From NCBI RefSeq assembly GCF_028640845.1, contig NC_080541.1:30398435-30462434 (forward strand): DNA of 64,000 nucleotides. The letters run 5' to 3'. The DNA is from Ahaetulla prasina (Eukaryota; Chordata; Lepidosauria; Squamata; Colubridae). Every line of letters begins with the position of its first letter. Position 1 is the stretch's first letter. The notes under the pieces were generated by a model. It made no database searches. It was not told the origin of the DNA and was given only the letters and a program-made list of their open reading frames with translations. Below are positions 49,128 to 61,202 of the stretch, piece after piece. The position numbers and the translations under genes are program-made.

Positions 49128-50605
49128 TTCCAGGATTTTGAATATGGAACAGCTTTTGATGTATAAAATACTTCCAAAGTGATTGGGAGAGTCCAAGAGG
49201 TGCACTTTTTTTTTTTTGCAAAAAACGAGGCATGCAGAAGGTTTGGGAGGCCTGCAGAGTGCTCCTGGGGGCTGGGGAGGGCAAAAAATATCCCCGTTTT
49301 TGTAAAAAATGGGCCTCTTTTTTGCAAAAATGGAACGAGCGGGTTGGGGCTTCAGGAGGCCAAAAATGGCTGTATTTGGTGTATAAGACGCACCAATATT
49401 TCCACCCTCTTTTAGGGGAGGGAAAGGTGCGTCTTATACTCCGGGAAATACGGTACTCCATTTCCTTCTGTACAAAAACCTGATCTCAAAACTATTATAC
49501 AATTTAAAAAGTTTAGAAACTTAAAATGGCGAGAAAGGCAAGAGAAATAAAACTACATAACATTCTCACTGGAATGGCTAGATGATCTTCAACATGTGCT
49601 TTAAAGTTACTAGCTACCTTTCTAAGTAACTCACGCTCTGGTTACATCTCGTTTGGACTATTGCAATGCTCTCTACATGGGGCTGCCTTTGAAGTGCACC
49701 CGGAGGCTGCAGCTAGTCCAGAATGCAGCTGCGCGGGTAGTAACGGGAGCCACTCGTTGCTCCCATGTAACACCACTACTACGCAGTCTGCACTGGCTTC
49801 CTGTGGTCTTTAGAGTGCGCTTTAAGATTTTGGTTACCACCTTTAAAGCGCTCCATGGCTTAGGGCCCGGGTACTTACGGGACTGCCTGCTGTTACCTCA
49901 TGCCTCCAACCGACCCATACGCTCACACAGAGAGGGTCTTCTCAGGGTGCCGTCCGCCAAGCAATGTCGGCTGGCGGGCCCCAGGGGCAGGGCCTTCTCT
50001 GTGGGAGCTCCTATGCTTTGGAACGAACTTCCCCCTGGTTTACGCCAAGCGCCTGATTTTCGGACGTTTCGCCGTGAGCTGAAAACGCATTTATTTATCC
50101 AAGCGGGACTGGACTAAAAGTTTTAAAAGTTTTATTTAATTTTAACTGGGATTAATTATTAATTTTAGGTAATGGGGTTTTATCATTTTAATTGTAATTT
50201 TAAATTTTGGCCTATTTAAATAAGTTTTTTAATTAGTTTTTATTGTGTATGATTTCTGTATTTTTATCTGGCTGTAAACCGCCCTGAGTCCTTTGGGAGA
50301 TAGGGCGGTATAAAAATTTGATTAAAAAAATAAATAAATAAATAAGGTCAGGACAGAGACCCAGATTTCTGGCACAGCTATGTAGAAAGTTAATTTGTAG
50401 GGTGGCTGGAAGTTGACAGTATTTAGTGGGATGTATCAAAGGACTTATTTTAACAATTGACCAGATATATTACAATGAAGACAATTTGTCACAGACATCT
50501 AAATCTGAAGACCCTAATAATGTGTAAAAAGATGTGATTCCTTTTCCTACTAGGCTAGGCAGTAGTGCTAGAAGTAAAAAAAGAGAAACCATTGCAAGTA
50601 AAATA
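49128..50605. repeat. Duplicated block, copy 2 (758 bp plus a 720 bp L2 insertion)
   Basis: Direct copy of 46585-47344 with roughly ten differences by eye, such as GGGTTGGGG for GGGCGGGG and GGCTAGG for GGTTAGG. Interrupted after 49626 by a sense L2. Confidence 0.9.
49627..50342 (+). mobile_element. L2-type LINE 3' fragment, sense, inserted in the second duplicate block
   Basis: Open frame 49653-50117 encodes DYCNALYMGLP, RRLQLVQNAAARVV, HVTPLLRSLHWLPVVFRV and FSVGAPMLWNELPPGLR to a stop, then a UTR ending in the CCGCCCTGAGTC..GGGCGG hairpin and AAATAAAT tail. TAAG flanks it; the empty site survives at 47087 in the first block. Confidence 0.88.
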
Positions 50606-50885
50606 GGTTAAATACTGTAGGGCTGTGATGGCAAACCTATGGCACGCGTGCCACCTGTGGCCACCTGTAGCCATATCGGTGGGCATGCCAGCACAGCTCC
50701 GGCGCACGCCAGCTGATTTTTGGACATTCTGGGCCCACCAGAAGTAGGGAAACAGGCTGTTTCCTGCATCCAGAGGGCCTCGGGGTTGGTGTGGAAGGCC
50801 CGTTTTCACCCTCCCCAGACTCCTAGAAAGGCTCTGGAGGCTGGGGAGAGCAAAAAACAGGCCTATTGTGCATTGTGTGCCAGGA

Positions 50886-51561
<676 letters not shown>

Positions 51562-51717
51562 TTTTTTAACTGGTGCATAAAATGGGCATGTGCACGTGCG
51601 ACCCCCACCCCCCTCACTCCTGGCACACGATGGCAAAAAGGTTAGCCATCACTGTTGTAGGGCTTCACCGTACTAGATCATTCCTAGTTTTGCTAGTTCC
51701 TAGCTAGCTCTTTAGAG

Positions 51718-51854
51718 CAGGGTTTCCCAATCTTGGCAACTTTTTAAGATGTGTTTGGATTTCAATTCCAAGAATCTTTACCCAGCAGGCTGACTGAGGA
51801 ATTTTGGGAGTTGAAGTTCAGACTTCTTAAAATTGTGGAGGTTGAGAAACACTG
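51718..51854. mobile_element. Palindromic hAT-type MITE, family A (diverged)
   Basis: Ends CAGGGTTTCCC and AGAAACACTG around a degenerate hairpin; flanks CTTTAGAG and CTTTAGAC (7 of 8). Confidence 0.75.
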
Positions 51855-52915
51855 CTTTAGACAGCCAAAGAAACTCACAATTCCTACACAATCTGCAACA
51901 GCATACATAACCTTCTCCAAACCTTGATCCCGAATTTGACTAAAACAAACGAATGTCCAGAGGTTAAATCAACAAGCTTGGTTTTCGCACATCTGATATT
52001 TCAGTACTACCCAGTAGGTGGCAGTACAGTAAAGCCTATCACATATTCGCTTTTTTATAAGAGTGGAAGTCCTATGGCAACCAATCAACCAATCACACTT
52101 TTGTGGCAATTTTGTGTTTTTCTTATTTTGGGCAGCTTTTACCTTTAGATCATTTTCTATGATCTTGTCTTTTATCCAGAGATTTAATAAATCAGACCTG
52201 AACACTTCTGCCTCCTCCAGTTAGAAGAGCCTGGCAATCAGCCTTCTCACTAAATGCGCAGCTGGTGCAGGGAAAAATGTCATTAAATTTTAGCTTCTCC
52301 ACTTGAGATTGAAGCAAGGTTTAGAATAACTGGCTGATTTCCCTTTGAAAAGTTGACTTGAGTTAAAATAGCAACCTGTTCCCAACAGGTTCTATTCTTT
52401 TAAAAGAAAGAACACACTCCCAAGAACGTTTCAGAATCGATTCTCTTTCTTTTGAACATTCAAAGTGGCTGTGGAACTTGAGACCTTTCCTGCAGTTGGA
52501 CCTTTTTATGTTCTGCACAGAAGCAGCTACCGTTTCCTTTTCTTACGTTTTGGCTCCTGATTCTTCCATTCCCTCCACCCCCCACTCCCCAGTTTGACAG
52601 AGCTTGAATTGTATTCCTCCCAAATGTTTCCCAAAATTCTTGGAAAGGTTTCAAGTTTCAGGTTGCTCTTGTTTTATGGTGCTATTGTACTGTATATAAT
52701 ACAGTGTAATGACCTTGCTAGAGAAGTCTATGTTCTTTTTCTGGGACAGCAACTTCTGAACTGTTTCTTGAGGAATTGGGACTCTTAAAAACCATTACTC
52801 TGAGCTCAGATCTTCAGGTAACCTAGGAACCCGTACTTGGTTTAGAGGATGAAATGGAGAGGAGTAATTAGCCATAGAAAACAAAGGGCAGATGAAAATT
52901 TAGATCAGAGGTCTT

Positions 52916-53048
52916 CAAACTTGGCAGCTTTTAAGACTTGTGGACTTCAACTCCCAGAATTCTCCAGCCAGCATAGCCAGCATAGCTGGCTGGAGAATTT
53001 TGGGAGTTGAAGTCCACAAGTCTTAAAGCTACAAGTTGAAGACCTCTG
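52916..53048. mobile_element. Palindromic hAT-type MITE, family A variant
   Basis: Ends CAGAGGTCTTC and GAAGACCTCTG as in the copy at 40346. Flanks ATTTAGAT and TTTTAGAC (6 of 8), consistent with age. Confidence 0.78.
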
Positions 53049-53699
53049 TTTTAGACCCACTGCCAAAGAGGTTGAGATACAGATCTTCTGATGACCTACT
53101 GTGAAATAAGAGCCTCTTCAATGGAGGGATTGACTTGATAGTATGCAGCTGGAACCTAGGTGTGGTTCTGAAGTCTGTGACTTCAAACCCTTCAGTTTTT
53201 ACCACTCAGTAATGGATTATCATTTGTACTTGGTTTTGTTTCAGATTATAGCTATTTGACTCCTGGATCAGAGCTGTTTTTTCTCTTTTTGTTAACACTT
53301 TCTTGACCATCCTTGGCTTGTCTTTGACCATGTTTCCAGTTGATCATGTACACTGAATATGCACAGCTGTTCGGCTAAAATACATTGATTAAATTGTGGA
53401 TCAGTGGTGTTTTTGGAGTTTGTTATTTAAAATTAGAAAATCGAGGAATGCAGTCAGCCATAAGTGTGCCACGTTGACTTAGTTATAGGAAAGCTGTAGG
53501 AATCTACATGGATGGAGTAGATTAGGGTCCCACAGAATCTGGAAAGGACCGTTGTCTTCAAGGTTATGGATTGCCAGCTTTTTAAAATGCAGACTCACAC
53601 TTCTAAAGGATGCACAACACACTATTTCTATACCTCTTCCCCTATTCTCAGCATATACATTTTGAGTCCACTGGAAAAGCAGATTTGATTTATCCAGGG

Positions 53700-53998
53700 A
53701 ATTATGTGACTGGACCTGATTTTTCTACATTTTTTTTTGCAGCAGTTAAGCAAACATCAGTCACTAAGGAAATCAATTTTCCCCAGTGAGCACTTGTTAC
53801 CATGACAAAGACATCACCAATTGCAGTCCCATAAACCATGGAATGCTGCAAACAGCCAAAAAGGGGAGCCAATGTGTGGCCACTGGCCACCATAACTTTG
53901 AAAAGGAGTTGTAAATAGCTTTTGAGGGGGGATGGAGGTGTCTGCCATAATTTTGAAAGGTTGTTAAGCTTCCAGTCATAAGTTGAGGACTAGTTGTG
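53700..53998. mobile_element. Tc1/mariner-like MITE remnant
   Basis: Right end GTCATAAGTTGAGGACTAGT and scattered inner matches; left border uncertain. Confidence 0.5.
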
Positions 53999-54010
53999 TT
54001 GTATCTACTC

Positions 54011-54114
54011 CAGGGGTCTCCAACCTTGGTCCAGGGGTCTCCAACCTTGGTCCCTTTAAGACTTGTGGACTTTGCTGGCTGAGGGACTCTGGGAGTTGAA
54101 GTCCACAAGTCTTG
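54011..54114. mobile_element. Partial family A hAT MITE with duplicated left end
   Basis: The left terminus CAGGGGTCTCCAACC occurs twice in tandem (54011 and 54032). The right arm stops after AGTCCACAAGTCTT, so the right terminus is missing. Confidence 0.7.
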
Positions 54115-54561
54115 GATGAAAAAAAGACCAGCCTGTAATTAATTATACTTTCCAGGATTGTAAGTCAATCTTGTGCTTCTGGGAAGAAAACACCTTGTTT
54201 TTATGAGCCAAGACTGTTCACTGCCACTCAGCTGTAGCTTTTCCGCAGGAAGAAAATGATATTGAGGGATTTAAAACACTTCTGAAATATTCCAGATATC
54301 AATGCCTCTTTCTTCTGGAAGTGATTTGTGCATCTTTAATGAATCGGAAAGAACTGTTTGTACACCATGTTGCACTAAAGGAAAAACACATCTAAATGCA
54401 AAGTAGGTGTTTCTGCAAATGGTATGTCTTATGATGTTTCTTTTTGGAGATTGGATGCAAATTAGCCTATCTGCTAGTTTTTTCAATCATGTTGGATCTG
54501 TCTCCCTATACATGAAAATTAAATATGTACTATACATACTGACACTTTTTTGTATTAGCAT

Positions 54562-54918
54562 ATAAAAAGGTAAAGGTTCCCCTCAAACATATGTGCTAGT
54601 CGTTCCCAACTTTAGGGAGCGATGCTCATCTCCGTTTCAAAGCTGAAGAGCCAGTGCTGTCCAAAGCCGTCTCTGTGATCATGTGGCCGGTATGACTAAA
54701 TGCCAAAGGCGCACAGAATGCTGCTACCTTCCCACCAAAGGTGGTCCCTATTTTTCTACTTGCATTTTTTACGTGCTCTCAAATTGCTAGGTTGGCAGAA
54801 GCTCGGACAAGTAATGAGAGCTCACCCTGTTATGCAACACTAGGGATTCGAACCAGTGAACTGCTGACCTTTCAATCGACAAGCTCAGTGTCTTAGCCAC
54901 TGAGCCACCATGTCCCTC
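54562..54918 (-). mobile_element. tRNA-derived SINE (CCTTTA-tailed), antisense
   Basis: Reads GGTAAAGGTTCCCCTC at the left and GGGATTCGAACC then GCCACTGAGCCACC at the right, the reverse of the other two copies. TATTAGCAT flanks it (54553-54561 and 54923-54931), probably the target duplication. Confidence 0.82.
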
Positions 54919-55094
54919 CATATATTAGCATTTACATGCTTACTAACTGAAGTATTGTATTCTGCCCATCTTCCAAATGCCTAATTTTTCCTATTGGCCA
55001 AGGGCAACAGACATGGGCAACTTTTTTTTTTTTGACAACCAACCTTATTGGTTTCTTGGAGTCACTTCTTGGTGAATGGGCTGTAAGCACCAAA

Positions 55095-55345
55095 GTCTTG
55101 CTCATTTCTTATTTGGATTACTGCAACATGCTCTACATGGGGCTATCCTTGAAGAGAATGCAGAACCTTTAACTGCTAAAGAACACAGTGACATGGACAG
55201 TTCTGGAAGGCCAGAATGTGGCACATGCAACAAGCTGTTGCACAAGCTGCACTGATTACTACCTTGCTTCTGGGTCCAAATCACAGTGTGGATTTCTACC
55301 TTTAAAGTTCTTTATGATATGGGTCCAGGATTAGGGTTTGGATTA
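55095..55345 (+). mobile_element. Degenerate L2-type LINE fragment
   Basis: TTGGATTACTGCAACATGCT and CTCTACATGGGGCTATCC match the DYCNALYMGL region of the better copies; the rest has decayed. Confidence 0.5.
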
Positions 55346-55567
55346 ATCCAGATAAATCACTTGCAGATTTTATCACCCTCTTTCCAGGTGCAAAGTACTA
55401 TAGCAGAATTAGCAAATTAAATGGTTAAAGAGCTTGGAGGGCAGGAGGAAGACCTTAAATTCAGCACCTAATGATGGGTGGGGATGAGAAAGATCAACAA
55501 ATTACTTACCCACCCACCCCCAGTTTTTTGGACAACTTCAGTTTTGATAAATTGTAGTTTTGTATCA

Positions 55568-55745
55568 ATCAGAATAGAGCTGGAAGGGACCTTGGAGGTC
55601 TTCTAGTCCAGTCCCCTGCTCAAGCAGGAGACCCTGCCTAAACCATTTCAGACAAGTGACTGTCCATTCTCTTCTTAAAAACCCCCAGTGATGAAGAACC
55701 CACAACTTCTGAAGGCAAAGCTGCTCCATCTGGTTGATTGGTGTT
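55568..55745 (-). mobile_element. CR1 LINE 3' end, antisense
   Basis: AGAGCTGGAAGGGACCTTGG then GTCTTCTAGTCCAGTCCC and CTGCTCAAGCAGGAGACCC, the reverse of CR1 3' sequence. Confidence 0.82.
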
Positions 55746-56090
55746 CGGGAGTCTTTAAAAATAACTTATTTTTCTGAATTTTTGTGAAAGTCTGCTTAAA
55801 AATGAGAAGTGTTTTTATATGGACACATTCTCCCTATGTGCTTTTTTTAAACTAATATTCCTATTTTGACTATAGCTTTACTAATGTATTTTTCCTGCAC
55901 CGTAGAGCATCTACCTTCATATAGAAACCAATCACTCCACTCTGAGTTGAAGGAAGTTCCAGCAGCCATACCCTTTGAATTCTATATTTGAAAGTAAGAG
56001 GGATGTTCTTTGTCTCTTGGGTCAGTGCTAGATATCTCTCATAGGATGGCTCAGTGGTGGGATTGAAGTAATTTAACAACCGGTTTCTTT

Positions 56091-56353
56091 TTTAAATTTG
56101 AATTTATATCCCGCCCTTCTCCGAAAACTCAGGGCGGCTTACACTGTGTTACACAATAGTCTTCATCCATTTGTATATTATATACAAAGTCAACTTTTAT
56201 TGCCCCCAACAATCTGGGTTCTCATTTTACCTACCTTATAAAGGATGGAAGGCTGAGTCAACCTTGGGCCTGGTGGGACTTGAACTTGCAGTAATTGCAA
56301 GCAGCTGTGTTAATAACAGACAGACTTAGTCTGCTGAGCCACCAGAGGCCCTT
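56091..56353 (-). mobile_element. tRNA-derived SINE with L2-like tail (first of a nested pair)
   Basis: Same family as 22151-22420: CCCGCCCTTCTCCG with CTCAGGGCGGCTTAC at the left, GCCACCAGAGGCCC at the right. Lies inside the hAT MITE 56052-56726. Confidence 0.82.
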
Positions 56354-56354
56354 T

Positions 56355-56617
56355 ATTTTTATTTGAATTTATATCCCGCCCTTCTCCGAAGGCTCAGGGC
56401 GGCTTACACTGTGTTAAGCAATATTCTTCATCCATTTTTATATTATATACAAAGTCAACTTTTATTGCCCCCAACAATCTGGGTCCTCATTTTACCTACC
56501 TTATAAAGGATGGAAGGCTGAGTCAACCTTGGGCCTGGTGGGACTTGAACTTGCAGTAATTGCAAGTAGCTGTGTTAATAACAGACAGACTTAGTCTGCT
56601 GAGTCACCAGAGGCCCT
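56355..56617 (-). mobile_element. tRNA-derived SINE with L2-like tail (second of a nested pair)
   Basis: Follows the first copy head to tail and is nearly identical to it (for example the shared CTTGCAGTAATTGCAAG). Either a tandem duplication or a second insertion at the tail. Confidence 0.82.
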
Positions 56618-56734
56618 AATGATCTCTGCCCTAATGATTTCTTCCAACAACCAGTTTGCCAAATTGCTCAGAAAGTTAATAACCAGTTCTCCCGAAGTGG
56701 TGCGAACTGGCTGAATCCCACCACTGGGATGGCT

Positions 56735-57635
56735 CCTTAACCAGTTGATTATTTCCTGAACCTAGGTCACTAAGACTGTTGGCAAAGGCATGTAACGACA
56801 CACTGAAGATTAGCTGACATAAACACGGGAGAACAGGCCAAGGGTATTACCTAACTGGCTGGAGTCTGTACTAATAAATCATACTGTTTTGAGAAGAAGC
56901 AGGCTAATCAGCAAGAGGGATATCTAACAAACATCACATTGCTGCCTTGCCCAGATTTGAGAGTGGGGGGGGGAGTGGGGGTTGGCAGGGGAGAGGGAGA
57001 AAAGACTTTTAGAGATATTTATATATAAATTTTGATCTTATATGATGTTACATTTAAGATCGATTGTTATCGACTCTAAGCAGCATACCTACCTAACATC
57101 CATAAATATGATTTAAAACATAACAACCAGATCATAACAAATTACAAGCACCCACATTGCACCAAAGAACTCTTAGAACTGCATTCAACAGAATGTCCCA
57201 TCATCAAAAAAGACAAATGTCATACCACATCCGTCCTGAAGGACAGAATTAGGGGAAAGCAACCAGAATCATTCATGAAGACTCTCAGCAGTAGTTGTAC
57301 TGATGTATGAGATGACTAAATGGAGCCCAAGGTTGGGGGTCAATTGCATCATCAATTTGGAATCATTACATGAGACCTACATCATCCACAAGAGACCTAA
57401 TCCCGTCCCCCTGTGAATTCCGTTGACCTTTATCTAGCGCCATTTTTGGTTTGACTATCGGTAGATCAGATTATTATCTATAGGTAGCATGAAATAATCT
57501 TTTTAGTGCTTTGAATGCTACTCCTGTTCCTGGTTTCTTGCACCTGACAATGGCTAGTCAATTACATTACAAGAATCTCATCAGACTGACTGCATCCTAT
57601 TGGGAATGGCAACATGGCAAGGATTCAAGGATTCT
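56735..57635. other. Intergenic, no recognised element
   Basis: One G-rich run near 56965; the rest unrecognised. No gene supported. Confidence 0.45.
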
Positions 57636-57637
57636 AT

Positions 57638-57684
<47 letters not shown>

Positions 57685-57688
57685 TTTT
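57636..57688. repeat. (TTTA)n microsatellite
   Basis: About 13 units at the edge of the LINE-like element at 57636. Confidence 0.93.
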
Positions 57689-57959
57689 GTTACAACAGTA
57701 TATATAAGCATAAGCATGAAAGTAACTATATAATATATAAGCATAAGTATGTAATAACTATATTGATTAGATATAATGAAAGGAAACAATAGGACAGGAA
57801 CGGTAGGCACGTTTGTGCTCTTATGCACGCCCCTTATGGACCTCTTAGGAATGGGGTGAGGTCAATAGTAGACAGTTTTTGGTTAAAGCTTTGGGGATTT
57901 TGAGAAGAGACCACAGAGTCAGGTAGTGTGTTCCAAGATTAGCAACTCTGTTACAGAAG

Positions 57960-58831
57960 CTGAGTCCACGGCTGACTGTTGGGAGCGAGTCATTGGCCCC
58001 GATGGAGAGGGTGCGCAACTTGGGCGTTCTCCTGGATGAACGGCTGTCTTTTGAAGATCACTTGACGGCCGTCTCCAGGAGAGCTTTCCACCAGGTTCGC
58101 CTGGTGCGCCAGTTGCGCCCCTTTCTAGACCGGGATGCCTTATGCACAGTCACTCACGCCCTCGTGACATCTCGTCTGGATTACTGCAATGCTCTCTACA
58201 TGGGGCTCCCCTTGAGGGGCATCCGGAGGCTTCAGTTAGTCCAGAATGCGGCTGCGCGGGTAATAGAGGGAGCCCCTCGTGGCTCCCGTGTGACACCTAT
58301 CCTGCGCAGACTGCACTGGCTACCTGTGGCCTTCCGGGTGCGCTTCAAGGTTTTGGTGACCATCTTCAAAGCGCTCCATGGCATAAGGCCGGGCTATTTA
58401 CGGGACCGCCTACTGCTACCGAATACCTCTCACCGACCCGTGCGCTCTCACAGAGAGGGACTCCTCAGGGTGCCGTCAGCGAGACAGTGTCGTCTGGCGA
58501 CACCCAGAGGAAGGGCCTTCTCTGTGGGGGCTCCCGCCCTCTGGAACGAACTCCCTCCAGGACTTCGTCAACTTCCGGACCTCCGAACCTTCCGTCGCGA
58601 GCTTAAAACACACTTATTCATCTGCGCAGGACTGGATTAGATTTTAAATTTGTTGGTTTTTAATGGGTTTTTATCATTTATATTGTTTTTAATAATCTGG
58701 CTTATTAGAATAAGTTTTTTAATTGTTATTTTAGTCTGTATTTATATGTTTTACTTGCCTGTGAACCGCCCTGAGTCCCTAGGGAGATAGGGCGGTATAT
58801 AAATATGAAAAATAAATAAAATAAATAAAAT
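57960..58831 (+). mobile_element. L2-type LINE 3' fragment, sense, with intact 215-codon frame
   Basis: 57993-58640 encodes ERVRNLGVLLDERLSFEDHL, ALCTVTHALVTSRLDYCNAL, QLVQNAAARVIEG and WNELPPGLRQLPDL, the C-terminal part of an L2-type reverse transcriptase, ending at a stop before the CCGCCCTGAGTC hairpin and a TAAA tail. AGAAG flanks both sides (57955-57959, 58832-58836). Not a host gene. Confidence 0.88.
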
Positions 58832-58985
58832 AGAAGTCATATTTTCTGCAATCAAGATTGAAGCGGTTAACATTAAATTTAAATCTATTGTTTGCTCTTG
58901 TATTGTTGTGATTGAAGCTGAAGTAGTCTTTAACAGGAAGGACATCGCAATAGAGATGATTCTATGAGTTAAACACAGGTCCTGT

Positions 58986-60072
58986 CAAAGGATTCTGGAG
59001 GATTCTGTCCTCGATTCTGGAGGAGTCCTGGCCTGTGCCATTTACTGAACTGCAAAGACACTAAACTTAGGCCCTTCTTGACCCCTTCCTCCTGCCTAGC
59101 TGGAGATTCCACCACAACCAACTGAAATTGCTGGGTTTTGAGCATTTGCCTCCATCCCAATGGAATTGGTGCTAATTAAGTGCAATTCCAAAGAAAGGAG
59201 GCAGCAAATGAGAAATGGTTGAAATATCTGGATTTGTCCATGTTGCAGTCCCTGATTTGTGCCATTTTATGCAAATATTTCATTTGCTTCAAGATATGAT
59301 GAAATGGTCTGTTAAACTGCAGTTCAGTGACTGATTCTTACATATGTTGTGCTTGATAATAGACTACCACATTCCTAATTTATTTTCTCGACTCTGTAAT
59401 AAGACAAATTGAATCAGTTCAGCTCAGACATTGATCAAATTTTTATGCACTGAAAATGTTCAAAAGATACATCATTGTTAGTTACTGCTTTGGCTTATCT
59501 GTCAGCAGCTTCTTTGCGGAGTAAAAACAAATGTAAGTAAATTAAGTGCAGTGAAACACATCATTTTGAAATGAGTGCTATACACAATTATATCTATTTG
59601 AATTGTTCAGCCGACAATAAATCCTTCTCCCAGGCTCAGTTCCCACATTTATGTCACTGTAGTTTTGTTATCTGCATTAGTTATTATGGCATTTTATATG
59701 CTTATTGGAGAATTTTGAAGGCAGTATAAACAATTATTGTTAGCTTTAACCTGAAGAGGAAGGTGAAATGCCTACAGCCTTTTGGCACATTTTTATAATA
59801 TTCTTAAGAGATGGGAAATATAAACACTTATTCCCGAAGATGATAGCACATCTTATCAATATTTGTTTATAATTCAAGGGAGTGGGCTAGGGGTATTTAT
59901 ATGTAAGACAGGATCTGTAAGATTGTCTGATGATATCTGTGGTCAGCAACCTAGGAACTCAGACCATTAATCCTCTGTCCAAAATAATATATTTTTTCCT
60001 AGCAGACAACATCTGGAGAAGGTTAGATGTCATATCTGGACAATAGCTTAGGAACTTAGATGTGTGTTGCTA
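58986..60072. other. Intergenic, no recognised element
   Basis: AT-rich sequence between two LINE fragments; no frame or repeat recognised. Confidence 0.5.
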
Positions 60073-60163
60073 AGAATAGAATAGAATAGAATAGAATAGA
60101 ATAGAATAGAATAGAATAGAATAGAATAGAATAGAATAGAATAGAATAGAATAGAATAGAATT
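60073..60163. repeat. (AATAG)n microsatellite, LINE tail
   Basis: About 18 units; tail of the antisense LINE at 60073-61100. Confidence 0.95.
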
Positions 60164-61100
60164 TATTGGCCAAGTGTGATTGGACACACAAGGAATTTGT
60201 CTTGGTGCATATGCTCTCAGTGTACATAAAAGAAAAGATACCTTCATCAAGGTACAACATTTACAACACAAATGATGGTCATAGGGTACAATTTAACTCT
60301 TAATGATAGCAACAAAAAATTACAGTCATACAGTCATAAGTGGAAAGAGACTGGTGATGGAAACGATGAGAAGATTAATAGTAGTATAGATTTAGCAAAT
60401 AGTTTGACAGTGTTGAGAGAATTATTTGTTTAGCAGAGTGATGGCCCTAGGGAAAAAACTGTTCTTGTGTCTAGTTGTTCTGGTGTGCAGTGCTCTATAG
60501 CGTCATTTTGAGGGTAGGAGTTGAAACAGTTTATGTCCAGGATGTGAGGGATCTGTAAATATTTTCACAGCCCTCTTCTTGATTCGTGCAGTATACAGGT
60601 CCTCAATGAAAGGCAGATTGGTAGCAATTATTTTTTTCTGCAGTTCTAATTATCCTCTGAAGTCTGTGTCTTTCTTGTTGGGTTGCAGAACCAAACCAGA
60701 CAGTTATAGAGGTGCAAATGACAGACTCAATAATTCCTCTGTAGAACTGGATCATTAGCTCCTTGGCAGTTTGAGCTTTCTGAGTTGGCGCAGAAAGAAC
60801 ATTCTTTGTTGTGCTTTTTTGATGATGTTTTTGATGTTAGCTGTCCATTTTAGATCTTGCGATATAATAGAACCTAGAAATTTGAAGTTTTCTACTGTTG
60901 ATACTGTGTTGTCTAGTATTGTGAGAGGTGGAACTATGGAAAGGTTTCTCCTAAAGTCTACCACCATTTCTACAATTTTGAGTGTGTTCAGTTCCAGATT
61001 GTTTTGGTCGCACCACAAGGCTAATCGTTCGACCTCTCGTCTATATGTGGATTCATCATTGTCTCAAATGAGACCAATCACTGTTGTGTCATCTGCGAAA
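60073..61100 (-). mobile_element. AATAG-tailed CR1-type LINE, antisense, with reverse-transcriptase remnant
   Basis: The (AATAG)n tail at 60073-60163 leads to about 1 kb of element. On the minus strand 60755-61018 encodes NNLELNTLK, FKFLGSIISQDLKW and KKAQQRMFFLRQLRK, the C-terminal side of a CR1/L3/Rex-type reverse transcriptase. The 5' border is not defined. Confidence 0.75.
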
Positions 61101-61202
61101 GAATATTTTTATAGGAAACATTACTTCTTTCCCTTTAGCATATACTACACTAGGGAAATTGTGTTGTCTATCTTGTTACAAGTAGGGGATGCAACCTAAA
61201 AC

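Larger units (their letters stand above)
56052..56726. mobile_element. hAT-type MITE, family B, carrying two SINEs
   Basis: Ends CAGTGGTGGGATTGA and GAATCCCACCACTG with exact duplication GGATGGCT (56044-56051 and 56727-56734). Two antisense SINE copies fill the interior (56091-56353 and 56355-56617). Confidence 0.87.
57636..58985 (-). mobile_element. Unclassified LINE-like element, antisense, split by the L2 at 57960-58831
   Basis: A (TTTA)n run at 57636-57688, then moderately AT-rich text to 57959 that resumes at 58832 (GTCATATTTTCTGCAATC). The text reads on smoothly across the L2 insertion. No protein match is visible; the class is a guess from the tail. Confidence 0.45.
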
